Position numbers and translations under genes: made by a program. From Prevotella sp. (lineage in GTDB: Bacteria > Bacteroidota > Bacteroidia > Bacteroidales > Bacteroidaceae), in contig JAFZIZ010000015.1 of the NCBI GenBank assembly GCA_017554145.1, forward strand, positions 124,001 to 188,000: a DNA stretch of 64,000 bases. The letters are read 5' to 3'. This document shows positions 17,914 to 25,714 of this stretch, piece after piece. The notes under the pieces are model-generated. The model saw only the letters and a list, made by a program, of their open reading frames with translations, did not search any database and had not been told where the DNA came from. Every line of letters begins with the position of its first letter. Positions within the stretch are counted from its first letter, which is position 1.

Positions 17914-17975
17914 GGAATGTGGTAATCGACTTTGTCGCTTTGACCTTGGTCAAAGAATGTTGAATGTGGAATGAA
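17911..17975. repeat. Mixed heptamer array spanning stop and start codons
   Basis: Units TGAGGAA and TGTGGTA begin on the GT2 stop codon. A degenerate middle includes TTGACCT (the AAAGGTC family in reverse), and units TGTTGAA and TGTGGAA follow; the last A plus TG forms the ATG of the next gene at 17971. The whole intergenic gap is array sequence. Confidence 0.75.
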
Positions 17976-19773
17976 AAGGGTTATTGATGCGATAAAATGG
18001 TTCTTCATGAATCCAACCTGTGTGTTCTGTCTCGGGTTGGTGGTGACGATTGTCGCTACGTTCTTAGAGATGACACGCAGTCATGCCTTCAACTACTACG
18101 ATTATCACGACGCAACGATGATGTTCTGGGGTGGTATGAATCCCTACACGATAGAGTTTGCGGAGACGCACAGCATCTATTTCCTCTATCCCCCTGTGTT
18201 CTGTGTCGTCTTCTTCCCCATTTTCATGTTGCCGATATGGTTAGGACCTTATGTATGGAACATCCTGCACTATAGTCTTTTCTTCCTGGCCATCTGGACA
18301 CTTCCCAAGCCATTGGCGCCCCATCGGATGAAGATCATTCTGTTTCTCTTATCGGTATTGTTGCAGAATGTCTTTTTCTTCCAATACAACCTCGTGGTAT
18401 GTTACATCTTCCTCTTTGCTTTCACGCTGTTAGAGAAGAATAAACCCTTCTGGGCGGTGTTGCTGATTATGTTCTCTGCCACTACGAAGATATACGGCAT
18501 CGTAGAGTTGGGATTGCTGTTCTGTTATCCCAAGGTATGGCGTAACTTCGGTTATGCCGCCTTGTGTGGCATCGGTTTCTTCCTGTTGCCTGCGATTAAT
18601 CCCGAGTTTCAACTCTTCGACCTCTATCGTGATGTGAGGGACAACCTGCTCAACCACCATAGTGCAGTGGAATATCCAGGCTTACTCTTTGCACGAGGCT
18701 TGAAATCTTTTTTGTTGCCTAATTTCCGATTGGTGCAAGTTGTCGTATTGGTCATCTTGGCTGTCTTATTCTTCTGGCGACACAAGCGTTGGCAGGACTT
18801 CACCTTCCGCGTACAGGCATTGGCTATCATCATGGGGTATATCATCATCTTCAGTGACAGTCCTGAGACGCATACCTATATCATTGCCTTGACAGGTTAC
18901 TTGATGGCTTTCTGGCTTCGTCCCCAACATACGTGGTTTGACTGGACCATCTTCTGGCTGTTGTTCGTCTGCTTCAACATCCTGCCTACTGACTTGCTAT
19001 GTCCGCCCAAGATACATAACTATATCCATGAGACATTCTGGATAGACGTCTATGGCATGACGATTGCCTGGATACAGGTAATCTGGTGGGCGATGGCAGA
19101 TGGAAAGGTTAAAGGTCAAAGGTCAAAGGTCGAAGGTCAAAGGTCAAAGGTGAAAGGATTGCTGTTTCTTCTGATGTTATTATGTACCACCAGTTTGCAG
19201 GCACAGGATAAGCGATATACCGTTCGGGGTGTCTCTTTCGTGATGCGACAAGTACAAGGTGGTGAGTTTATGATGGGTACGAATGATACGCTGGCAGAAG
19301 CCGATGAACGCCCTGCCCATGCGGTGAAGGTGAACGACTTCTATATCGGTGATACTGAGGTGACTCAGGAACTCTGGGAAGCCGTTATGAGTAAGAATCC
19401 TTCTAAGAACAATGGCGAACAACGCCCCGTGGAACATGTGTCGTATGACGACAGCAAGGTGTTTATCCAGAGACTCAACCAACTGACGGGTAAGCATTTC
19501 CGTTTGCCTACCGAGGCAGAATGGGAATATGCTGCCCAGAAGGTCAAGCAGGCAAAAGGCTATCAGGATGGTGTGAGGGAATGGTGTGACAGTCCTTATG
19601 AGGAATATACGAACCCGAAGAACGGTTTCTTTATCCAACTGTTCCGTAAACAGTTCCGCGTCATCAGAGGCGGTTCTTTCCAAACTAGTCCACAGAATAT
19701 GCGAATCACCAACCGTTACCCCCTCGTGACATGGCGCAGACTACAGACCGTCGGATTCCGTTTGGCAATGTAA
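17971..19773 (+). CDS. GT87-type membrane glycosyltransferase fused to a SUMF1/FGE-like domain
   Basis: Residues 1 to about 377 form a DUF2029/GT87 polyprenol-sugar-dependent transferase with about ten membrane helices. Residues 378-397 come from an eight-unit heptamer array (KGQRSKV repeats). A second signal-peptide-like segment (LLFLLMLLCTTSLQAQ) follows, then a SUMF1/formylglycine-generating-enzyme-like domain (about 415-600: GGEFMMGTND, TEVTQELWEAVM, RLPTEAEWEYAA, RVIRGGSF). The SUMF1 part is short: the usual stretch before GNVWEWC is missing (only DGVREWC remains) and the catalytic Cys pair is absent. I infer two genes joined by a stop-free array; GTG 19150, at the end of the array, could start the second part separately (207 residues). 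Confidence 0.75.
   Translation: MKRVIDAIKWFFMNPTCVFCLGLVVTIVATFLEMTRSHAFNYYDYHDATMMFWGGMNPYTIEFAETHSIYFLYPPVFCVVFFPIFMLPIWLGPYVWNILHYSLFFLAIWTLPKPLAPHRMKIILFLLSVLLQNVFFFQYNLVVCYIFLFAFTLLEKNKPFWAVLLIMFSATTKIYGIVELGLLFCYPKVWRNFGYAALCGIGFFLLPAINPEFQLFDLYRDVRDNLLNHHSAVEYPGLLFARGLKSFLLPNFRLVQVVVLVILAVLFFWRHKRWQDFTFRVQALAIIMGYIIIFSDSPETHTYIIALTGYLMAFWLRPQHTWFDWTIFWLLFVCFNILPTDLLCPPKIHNYIHETFWIDVYGMTIAWIQVIWWAMADGKVKGQRSKVEGQRSKVKGLLFLLMLLCTTSLQAQDKRYTVRGVSFVMRQVQGGEFMMGTNDTLAEADERPAHAVKVNDFYIGDTEVTQELWEAVMSKNPSKNNGEQRPVEHVSYDDSKVFIQRLNQLTGKHFRLPTEAEWEYAAQKVKQAKGYQDGVREWCDSPYEEYTNPKNGFFIQLFRKQFRVIRGGSFQTSPQNMRITNRYPLVTWRRLQTVGFRLAM
19104..19159. repeat. Heptamer array, AAAGGTC family (8 units), inside a fused gene
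   Basis: Eight consecutive 7-bp units (AAAGGTC with variants GAAGGTC, AAAGGTT, AAAGGTG and AAAGGAT) span 56 bp. In the frame used they encode KGQRSKV with a seven-residue period and no stop, linking two protein domains. Confidence 0.93.
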
Positions 19774-19776
19774 TCT

Positions 19777-20610
19777 TTATTTGTTGATATAATCTGGGAA
19801 TGTCAACGACCAACGGGAACCTTTCCATTTTCGTTGTAAGGTGTCATAATCTGCCAATTTCTTATATGACAACCGTTTCTGCAACCATGGTCTTCGTTCT
19901 TTCTCTTGTACGAAGTTGCCATAAAGTTCAAACTCTGAGAAACCAGCATGTGTACGAGGGTCGTAACTCTCTTTGACGACCTGCATCCACGACTTATCGC
20001 TATCCCCTGTCAGTGCCTCGTGTAACTTCTTCAGTTGTTCCTTGTCAAACAGCATCTTATGGTCTACATAAGATAGGGTGTCCAATGGCAAGTCAGGCAT
20101 CAACCGATGGATATTGTCGTAATAAGGCTGGTGCTCTTCATAACTCATATAGAACACCGTTTTCTGCTCTTCCGTCAAGAATACATGTGGACGAATCAAC
20201 ACATGATCAGCATCGATACAGAGATAATAACGACAGGTGCCTATCTTTCCGCTGAGTTTGACAAACTGCTGAAACAGCCAACCGCTACGGTCTCTGACTT
20301 GACCCTTCTCGTCTTGAAATTTGATTCCCAAAGACTGAGGCGTGAAACCGAAGACACTCGTCTCGTCAACAAACTGCAAGTCATATTGCTGACAGAACTG
20401 TAGGATTTCCTGTTCTGCAGGTGCCACAATATAGACTTGTTGGATGGGATGAGCCACACATCGTCTGACACCTTCCAAACAGAGAGGCAGGATATGCAGG
20501 TCTTTGGCGATAATCGGTATCACCACATCAATAGGCTCATGAGAGGGTTTCAGTTTCGGAAACCATCGCCATGCAAACAGTCGGTATCTTATCTTACGGC
20601 GTTGTGACAT
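19777..20610 (-). CDS. DUF6492-like putative glycosyltransferase
   Basis: The 277-residue protein has a GT-A-like start (PIDVVIPIIAKDLHILPLCLEGV), a DAD motif in YYLCIDADHVLIRP near 128-141, and no membrane segment. This matches DUF6492 proteins, which are found in glycan loci and are presumed glycosyltransferases; acceptor and donor are unknown. It converges on the GT87/SUMF1 gene with a 3-bp gap and follows the GT11 gene in a two-gene minus-strand operon, separated from it by an octamer array. Confidence 0.65.
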   Translation of the reverse strand: MSQRRKIRYRLFAWRWFPKLKPSHEPIDVVIPIIAKDLHILPLCLEGVRRCVAHPIQQVYIVAPAEQEILQFCQQYDLQFVDETSVFGFTPQSLGIKFQDEKGQVRDRSGWLFQQFVKLSGKIGTCRYYLCIDADHVLIRPHVFLTEEQKTVFYMSYEEHQPYYDNIHRLMPDLPLDTLSYVDHKMLFDKEQLKKLHEALTGDSDKSWMQVVKESYDPRTHAGFSEFELYGNFVQEKERRPWLQKRLSYKKLADYDTLQRKWKGSRWSLTFPDYINK

Positions 20611-20612
20611 AC

Positions 20613-20636
20613 TTCAATTCTTCAATTTTTCAATTC
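20613..20636. repeat. Octamer array, TTCAATTC family (3 units)
   Basis: Three 8-bp units (TTCAATTC, TTCAATTT) fill the 26-bp gap between the two minus-strand glycosyltransferase genes. Their reverse complement GAATTGAA is the octamer inside the GT4 gene at 15267-15298. Confidence 0.8.
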
Positions 20637-21488
20637 TTAAATGATTCTTCTAAACCAGTAATCAAACTTCTTGAAAGCCTCTGGTGTCAGTTTCTCTACA
20701 TCTGCCGTATCCATGCGATAGAGGGGAATATCCCGATACATTGCTGCCACCAAAGAGAAGGTACTCGGAGGACCTATCAAGTAGTCGCATTCGGAAAGCA
20801 TAAAGAGGTCTTCAGGGGCATTGCCATGCAGATGATGAATATGTACCTGCGGACATAATTCCTGATAATGTTTTTCAGTCACCGAGGCATCATTGGTAGA
20901 GAGGTAGACATGAATCTCTTTACCCTCATGCAGTTCTGCAAAACGATTGATGAGACGGGCATACTGCTCATCCTCATAACAGTAGATGCCATGATTCCAT
21001 TGGGCATAGTCGCCACGACGGATGTGAACACCGAGACGGAATGTTGAGTGTTGAGTGTTGAATGTGGAATGAGGAATGTGGTTTTCTTTCTCTTGCATTT
21101 TAGCCTTGACGGGCTCAGTATATTGGTCGTCAATACGGAAGAGGTCGCAGATTTCCTGACGGTATTTGAGGAAGAGGTCGTAATAGCGCACAAACCAGCC
21201 ACTCACCACGATATGTTTGTGCTTGAGCATCTTCTGCTCTAACGCCTCACGATCACAGTCTTCACGCTTGAAACTCGCTGTCGGCAAGAGTTTCACTGCC
21301 GCTAAATACTTCGCCAACAGATACCATCCAAAGCCTGTCAGATTGGTATGACAGATATGGAAGAACTGATACTTGTAACTAAAACGCATAGAGATGACTT
21401 TCCGCCCATGTTCTCTACCCCAAGCGTAGACATGTGCATACTGCAACAGGTTGTTGCACATCTGACTCTTATCTCTTGCGAATATCAT
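20637..21488 (-). CDS. GT11-like (alpha-1,2-fucosyltransferase family) glycosyltransferase
   Basis: The 283-residue protein contains the GDP-fucose-binding motif of GT11 (LGVHIRRGDY near 151-160) and the C-terminal GPPSTFSLVAAMY motif near 238-250. It should transfer fucose, or a related 6-deoxyhexose, to a surface glycan. Directly before the RRGDY motif, residues about 136-149 (STFNTQHSTF) are encoded by a 42-bp heptamer array, an in-frame insertion in a loop. It is the first gene of a minus-strand operon with a full -33/-7 promoter at 21510-21541. Confidence 0.82.
   Translation of the reverse strand: MIFARDKSQMCNNLLQYAHVYAWGREHGRKVISMRFSYKYQFFHICHTNLTGFGWYLLAKYLAAVKLLPTASFKREDCDREALEQKMLKHKHIVVSGWFVRYYDLFLKYRQEICDLFRIDDQYTEPVKAKMQEKENHIPHSTFNTQHSTFRLGVHIRRGDYAQWNHGIYCYEDEQYARLINRFAELHEGKEIHVYLSTNDASVTEKHYQELCPQVHIHHLHGNAPEDLFMLSECDYLIGPPSTFSLVAAMYRDIPLYRMDTADVEKLTPEAFKKFDYWFRRII
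21042..21083. repeat. In-frame heptamer array, TGTTGAG/TGTGGAA family (6 units)
   Basis: Six units grade from TGTTGAG through TGTTGAA and TGTGGAA to TGAGGAA. The length of 42 bp is a multiple of three, inside the GT11 gene. It links the TGTGGAA and TGTTGAG forms, showing they are one family. Confidence 0.9.
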
Positions 21489-21509
21489 TGATATCTTCTA
21501 TTTTGGTTA

Positions 21510-21541
21510 CAAAAATACAAATAATAAACTATATATCCAAA
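21510..21541 (-). promoter_or_regulatory. -33/-7 promoter of the GT11-DUF6492 operon
   Basis: On the minus strand TTTG (complement of 21538-21541) is followed 20 bp later by TATTTTTG (complement of 21510-21517), giving both elements of the Bacteroidota promoter at the expected spacing. Confidence 0.65.
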
Positions 21542-21549
21542 TTATTTCG

Positions 21550-21557
21550 TACCTTTG
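21550..21557 (+). promoter_or_regulatory. -7 promoter box (TACCTTTG) of the GT90 operon
   Basis: Perfect box, 20 bp before ATG 21578 and divergent from the GT11 promoter. The short leader contains a five-codon reading frame (21564-21581, MFEIR) whose TGA overlaps the GT90 ATG. Confidence 0.6.
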
Positions 21558-21577
21558 CCGAAAATGTTCGAAATACG

Positions 21578-22579
21578 ATGAATTTACGGAAGTTATATTA
21601 TTTGCGACATAACGGGAAGAACAGCAACCTGCTCTATTTCCTGAAGGCCTACCTGCGGGAATATACGCCGAAGTGCTTCACGCGGATGATGCTGGATAGT
21701 GAACTGAAGAAACTGGACAAGCGTGAAGACCGTGAGTATATCCTAAAGCGCGTGGACTATTATAATAAGTTGACTGCGGAGTCTGTCTTCGATCATCAGA
21801 AATGGAACGAGGAAGCCGTGGAGATACAGCATCAGCCGATGACGCGTCAGAAGGTGTATTACTTCGATGCGATGGAGATTGCCCGTTATTTCAGTGGGAA
21901 GAAGAAATGGATCCTTCTCTCTGGTGATATCACCCACGTTCCCGAAGTCCCCACGATTATCAAGAGTCGCCCACTTGTTGACAACAACCAGAATTCGGTG
22001 GTCTTGAAGATGGAGAAAGTACGTCATTTCCTGTTTGTCGATGATAAGAAACAATGGCGCGAGAAGAAGAACATGACCATTTTCCGTGGTGACTTAGGTG
22101 CCAGGAAACAAAACAGGGATGTGTTTATGAACCGCTTTGCCAACGGACAGAGTCCAATGGTGGATGCTGCCTCAACGAATCGTATTGACGCTCATCCTGA
22201 ATGGCAGGCAGGGAAGATGACCATTGAGGAGCATCTCGACTATAAGTTCATCATGTCGTTGGAGGGCAATGATGTTGCCTCTAACCTGAAATGGGTGATG
22301 TCGTCCAACTCTATTGCCGTCACGCCACGACATACCGTAGAGACGTGGTTTATGGAAGGGACACTCATTCCCAACTATCACTATATAGAGGTGAAGGACG
22401 ATTTCTCTGACTTGGAAGAACGGTTGACCTACTATATCAATCATCCCGACGAGGCAGAGGCAATCATCCAGCATGCCCATGAATATGTAGACCAGTTCAG
22501 AGACTTGGAACGTGAGAAACTCATCTCACTGTTAGTCCTGAAGAAATACTTTGATATCACCAATGATCAGTCAGTGTAA
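21578..22579 (+). CDS. Glycosyltransferase family 90 (LpsA/CAP10-like)
   Basis: From ATG 21578 the product has 333 residues; the open frame extends upstream through the promoter, which rules out earlier starts. Features of GT90 are FRGDLGARKQNRDVFM near 170, the HPEW segment near 205, and the C-terminal YKFIMSLEGNDVASNLKWVMSSNS near 221-244 with ETWF and NYHYIEV. Family members add xylose, glucose or related sugars to LPS or capsule. The next gene overlaps by 17 bp, so GT90, GT87 and GT2 form one operon. Confidence 0.83.
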   Translation: MNLRKLYYLRHNGKNSNLLYFLKAYLREYTPKCFTRMMLDSELKKLDKREDREYILKRVDYYNKLTAESVFDHQKWNEEAVEIQHQPMTRQKVYYFDAMEIARYFSGKKKWILLSGDITHVPEVPTIIKSRPLVDNNQNSVVLKMEKVRHFLFVDDKKQWREKKNMTIFRGDLGARKQNRDVFMNRFANGQSPMVDAASTNRIDAHPEWQAGKMTIEEHLDYKFIMSLEGNDVASNLKWVMSSNSIAVTPRHTVETWFMEGTLIPNYHYIEVKDDFSDLEERLTYYINHPDEAEAIIQHAHEYVDQFRDLEREKLISLLVLKKYFDITNDQSV

Positions 22580-23732
22580 GGCATTCCTGTCCAAACCCTT
22601 CTTCCGCGACCATCGTACCTTGTTGGCACTATGGTTACTGCTTCCCATCATCGGTGGACTGGTGAAAATCAACAAGTGTAACAACTTCCTGATATTCAAA
22701 TATGTGTTCTGGCATGCATGGAATGGTACATCACTCTATGCGCCCTATCCAGAGGAATACCATGATGTCAACCATTACGGACCCTTCTTCTCGATCGTCG
22801 TGGCACCGTTTGCCGTCTTGCCTCAGTATTTGGGTGTACTTCTTTGGGTGATAGTCCTCTCGATGTTCCTATATGTGGCAATAAGGAAGTCGCAGTTCAC
22901 CAAATACCAACAGATCTTCATTCTCTGGTTTTGTGCCCACGAACTGTTGACGGCTATCTTCATGCAACAGTTTAATATCGCCATTGCCGCCATCATCCTT
23001 CTGTCTTACTATTGTATCGAAAAAGAGCAAGACTTCTGGTCGGCGTTCTTTATCATGCTGGGTACGTTTGTGAAACTCTACGGCATCGTGGGCTTGGCGT
23101 TTTTCTTCTTCTCGAAGCATAAGGGGAAACTCGTTCTCTCGTTGGTATTCTGGGCAGTGGTGATGTTTGTGGCACCAATGGTGTTCCATGGTCCCGACTA
23201 TCTGATAGGACAATATCAGGAATGGTATGAGAGTCTGTCGAGCAAGAATGCGGAAAACATGTTCAGCACGACCACCAATGTATCTCTCTTGGGGATGGTC
23301 AGGAAGATATCCCAGTGTGCTACCTATTCCGATATATGGCTTATCCTAGCAGGACTGGTGATGTTTCTCATCCCCTATTTCCGTTTTTCACAATATAAGT
23401 ATGTGGCATTCCGTCAGACGCTGTTAGCCTCTGTCCTGATGTTCGTAGTCTTGTTCTCTACAGGCAGTGAGTCGAGCGGATATATCATCCCCTTTGTCGG
23501 CGTGTGTATCTGGTATACCGCAGCACCTTGGCAACGCTCGAAATGGGACATCGCTCTCTTGGTCTTCGTCTTCATCCTGTCGAGTATGTCACCCAGCGAC
23601 CTCTTCCCTGCGTATATCAGAAAGGTATGGGTGAAACCTTATGCACTGAAGGCACTGCCTGTCGTACTCGTCTGGCTGAAACTCTGTTATGAGATGTATG
23701 TCAAAGACTATCAAAATAGCAATCAACGTTAA
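22563..23732 (+). CDS. GT87-type (DUF2029) membrane glycosyltransferase
   Basis: From ATG 22563 the product is 389 residues; a TTG at 22551 would add only four. It has about nine to ten hydrophobic helices and a loop NHYGPFFSIVVAPFAVLPQYLG near 65-85 that matches the GT-C catalytic loop of DUF2029 enzymes. It is a paralogue of the N-terminal part of the 17971 gene (shared YPP/YGPFF, FVKLYGI/TKIYGIV and PS-DLFP/PT-DLLCP segments). It should use a polyprenyl-phosphate sugar on the periplasmic side. It overlaps GT90 upstream. Confidence 0.78.
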   Translation: MISQCKAFLSKPFFRDHRTLLALWLLLPIIGGLVKINKCNNFLIFKYVFWHAWNGTSLYAPYPEEYHDVNHYGPFFSIVVAPFAVLPQYLGVLLWVIVLSMFLYVAIRKSQFTKYQQIFILWFCAHELLTAIFMQQFNIAIAAIILLSYYCIEKEQDFWSAFFIMLGTFVKLYGIVGLAFFFFSKHKGKLVLSLVFWAVVMFVAPMVFHGPDYLIGQYQEWYESLSSKNAENMFSTTTNVSLLGMVRKISQCATYSDIWLILAGLVMFLIPYFRFSQYKYVAFRQTLLASVLMFVVLFSTGSESSGYIIPFVGVCIWYTAAPWQRSKWDIALLVFVFILSSMSPSDLFPAYIRKVWVKPYALKALPVVLVWLKLCYEMYVKDYQNSNQR

Positions 23733-23743
23733 TCTATTCGTAT

Positions 23744-24628
23744 ATGGCTGACTCGAAATTATTCTCTATCCTCATCCCCACATGGAACAATCTGGCGTTC
23801 CTGAAACTCTGTGTGGAAAGTATCCGAAAGAATTCTTCCTACGAGCACGAGATACTCATCCATATCAATGAGGGTACGGACGGCACGATGGAATGGGTGA
23901 AGGAGCAAGGACTGGCATATACGCATTCCACGGAGAATGTAGGTGTTTGTCTGGCTTTGAATCAACTGCGCCCACTGGTGACGACAAGCTATATCCTCTT
24001 CATGAACGACGATATGTATGTCTGTCCTGAATGGGATAAAGCCCTTTACGACGAGATACAGGCGATTGGTCATCGAATGTTCTTCCTTTCCTCTACGTTG
24101 ATACAGCCAAGGAAATTCTTCTGTAAGAGTGTGATTGCGCCTGCCAACTATGGGGAGAGCATAGAGACCTTCGAGGAGGAAAGACTGTTGAAGGAGTATA
24201 TGACGTTAAAACATGGTGACTGGATGGGTGCTACATGGCCACCCAATATCGTTCATCGCGACCTTTGGGACCTTGTAGGAGGCTATAGCGTGGAGTATAG
24301 TCCTGGCATGTATAGCGATCCCGATTTCTCTGCCAAACTATGGAAGGTTGGTGTTCGTATCTTCAAGGGTGTCGATAAGAGCAGAGTCTATCATTTCGAA
24401 GCACGTTCTACCCATCGTGTGGTGAAGAACGACGGCTCAACGCAGTTCCTGCGGAAATGGGGCATCACCTCTGCATCCTTCATGCGTGACATCCTGCATC
24501 GTGGAGAGCCTTGGGAAGAGCAATGCCTACCTGACAGTCGACTGAAGAAAGACCTGTTGAGGAGTAAACTGAAACGGGCATTGACCATCTTCCGTGACGT
24601 GAAAATCAAAAACATCTGGGAATTCTAA
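23744..24628 (+). CDS. Glycosyltransferase family 2
   Basis: The 294-residue GT-A enzyme starts with FSILIPTWNNLAFLKLCVESI and has FMNDDMYVCPEW near 85-96 as the DxD-type metal site, followed by a W-rich acceptor region. There are no membrane helices, so it acts in the cytoplasm on a lipid-linked or nucleotide-linked intermediate. It is the last gene of the GT90 operon, 11 bp after GT87. Its last codons overlap the convergent GT4 gene by 4 bp and form one arm of a terminator hairpin. Confidence 0.85.
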   Translation: MADSKLFSILIPTWNNLAFLKLCVESIRKNSSYEHEILIHINEGTDGTMEWVKEQGLAYTHSTENVGVCLALNQLRPLVTTSYILFMNDDMYVCPEWDKALYDEIQAIGHRMFFLSSTLIQPRKFFCKSVIAPANYGESIETFEEERLLKEYMTLKHGDWMGATWPPNIVHRDLWDLVGGYSVEYSPGMYSDPDFSAKLWKVGVRIFKGVDKSRVYHFEARSTHRVVKNDGSTQFLRKWGITSASFMRDILHRGEPWEEQCLPDSRLKKDLLRSKLKRALTIFRDVKIKNIWEF

Positions 24629-24640
24629 CCCAGATGTTTT
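24609..24640. terminator. Bidirectional terminator formed inside two overlapping gene ends
   Basis: A 12-bp perfect stem AAAACATCTGGG / CCCAGATGTTTT with an 8-nt loop spans the stop codons of both convergent genes. Each strand ends the stem with TTTT. The terminator is therefore encoded by the last codons of the two coding sequences. Confidence 0.8.
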
Positions 24641-25605
24641 AGTATCTTATCCGCTACCCTTTCCCAGTCATAATCCTTGATATGCTTACGTGCTTCCGTC
24701 CCTAACTTCCTGCGCAATGGCTCATCATCATAGAGACGCGCAATATGCTTGGCGAAACAGAACACCCAGCGCGCTGAACGAATACCTGTGAAACCGTCAA
24801 TCAACAAGTCTGCCGTCCCTGCCTTCGTAGAGATGATAGGCAGTCCACAAGCCATTGCCTCAGCCACGGTATTATTCCATCCGGAATACTTGGGATTCTC
24901 TGCTGACACAAAGCAATCGGCACGGTTGAAAAGTTCGGAGTTACGCTCAAAGGGATGATCAAGTACGAACTCATAAGGACAACTGCACTTGAACTTCTCG
25001 TATTTCTGTCGCATCTTGTCGGAGGTATGCGTATCGAAGAGCAATAGTTTGATGTTATACCCTCTTCTGTAGAGTCGTTCACATGCACTGACCACATACC
25101 TCGTACCCTTTACACTCTCGGCAAGACGACCATAGCCCATCACCACAAAGGGGCGGTTTTTCACTTGGTAGTCCTCTTTAGGCTGATAGTTTCTCACCGT
25201 CACACCACCTACTGCCAAGAAAGCCTCTCTGCCAAACTTCTTCAAGTCGTGACGATAGACATTGCTGGAACATGCAAAGAGTTCTATTTCGGAGTGCTTC
25301 ATGATCTCGGAGAGGTTTTCCTTGATGCGCACATGATAGAAAATCTTATGGCGGGCAGACGATTGCAAGAGCATCGGTAAGTCACTGGGTGTCGTTGTCC
25401 ATAGGGCATCCAGTTCCACCTTCGGTAAATCAGCGAAGAGTGCCATCTTGCCTCGATAAGGAAACCAGTCGGGAGGTGTCCCGTCAGGTGTGAACACATA
25501 GAACTCATGGCCTTTCTCAACAAAGATATTGCCCAATTCCAAGAATCGCTTCACACCACCATATAGTTTGGTATGCGGTAGCAATACACCTAATTTCATC
25601 GTCAT
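24625..25605 (-). CDS. Glycosyltransferase family 4 (GT-B)
   Basis: From the ATG at 25605 the product has 326 residues. It begins MTMKLGVLLPHTKLYGGVKRFLELGNIF, the usual GT4 N-terminus with the glycine-rich acceptor loop, and has the C-terminal NTVAEAMACGLPIISTKAGTADLL motif. The open frame extends further upstream, but the perfect -7 box at 25617-25624 lies there, so 25605 (or 25599) is the true start. It is transcribed alone on the minus strand between two plus-strand units. Confidence 0.84.
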   Translation of the reverse strand: MTMKLGVLLPHTKLYGGVKRFLELGNIFVEKGHEFYVFTPDGTPPDWFPYRGKMALFADLPKVELDALWTTTPSDLPMLLQSSARHKIFYHVRIKENLSEIMKHSEIELFACSSNVYRHDLKKFGREAFLAVGGVTVRNYQPKEDYQVKNRPFVVMGYGRLAESVKGTRYVVSACERLYRRGYNIKLLLFDTHTSDKMRQKYEKFKCSCPYEFVLDHPFERNSELFNRADCFVSAENPKYSGWNNTVAEAMACGLPIISTKAGTADLLIDGFTGIRSARWVFCFAKHIARLYDDEPLRRKLGTEARKHIKDYDWERVADKILKHLG

Positions 25606-25616
25606 ATTATTTTTCG

Positions 25617-25624
25617 CAAAGGTA
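25617..25624 (-). promoter_or_regulatory. -7 promoter box (TACCTTTG), minus strand
   Basis: Perfect box, 11 bp upstream of the GT4 start at 25605. Confidence 0.6.
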
Positions 25625-25687
25625 CGACTAAGTGAGTAAAAAACCAAAAAAGAAATCCAAAAATTTGCATAAACAGGGAATAATCCG

Positions 25688-25695
25688 TATTTTTG
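25688..25695 (+). promoter_or_regulatory. -7 promoter box (TATTTTTG) of the acyltransferase
   Basis: Perfect TAnnTTTG box, 19 bp before ATG 25715. Confidence 0.6.
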
Positions 25696-25714
25696 CAAAA
25701 CATAATAACGATAT

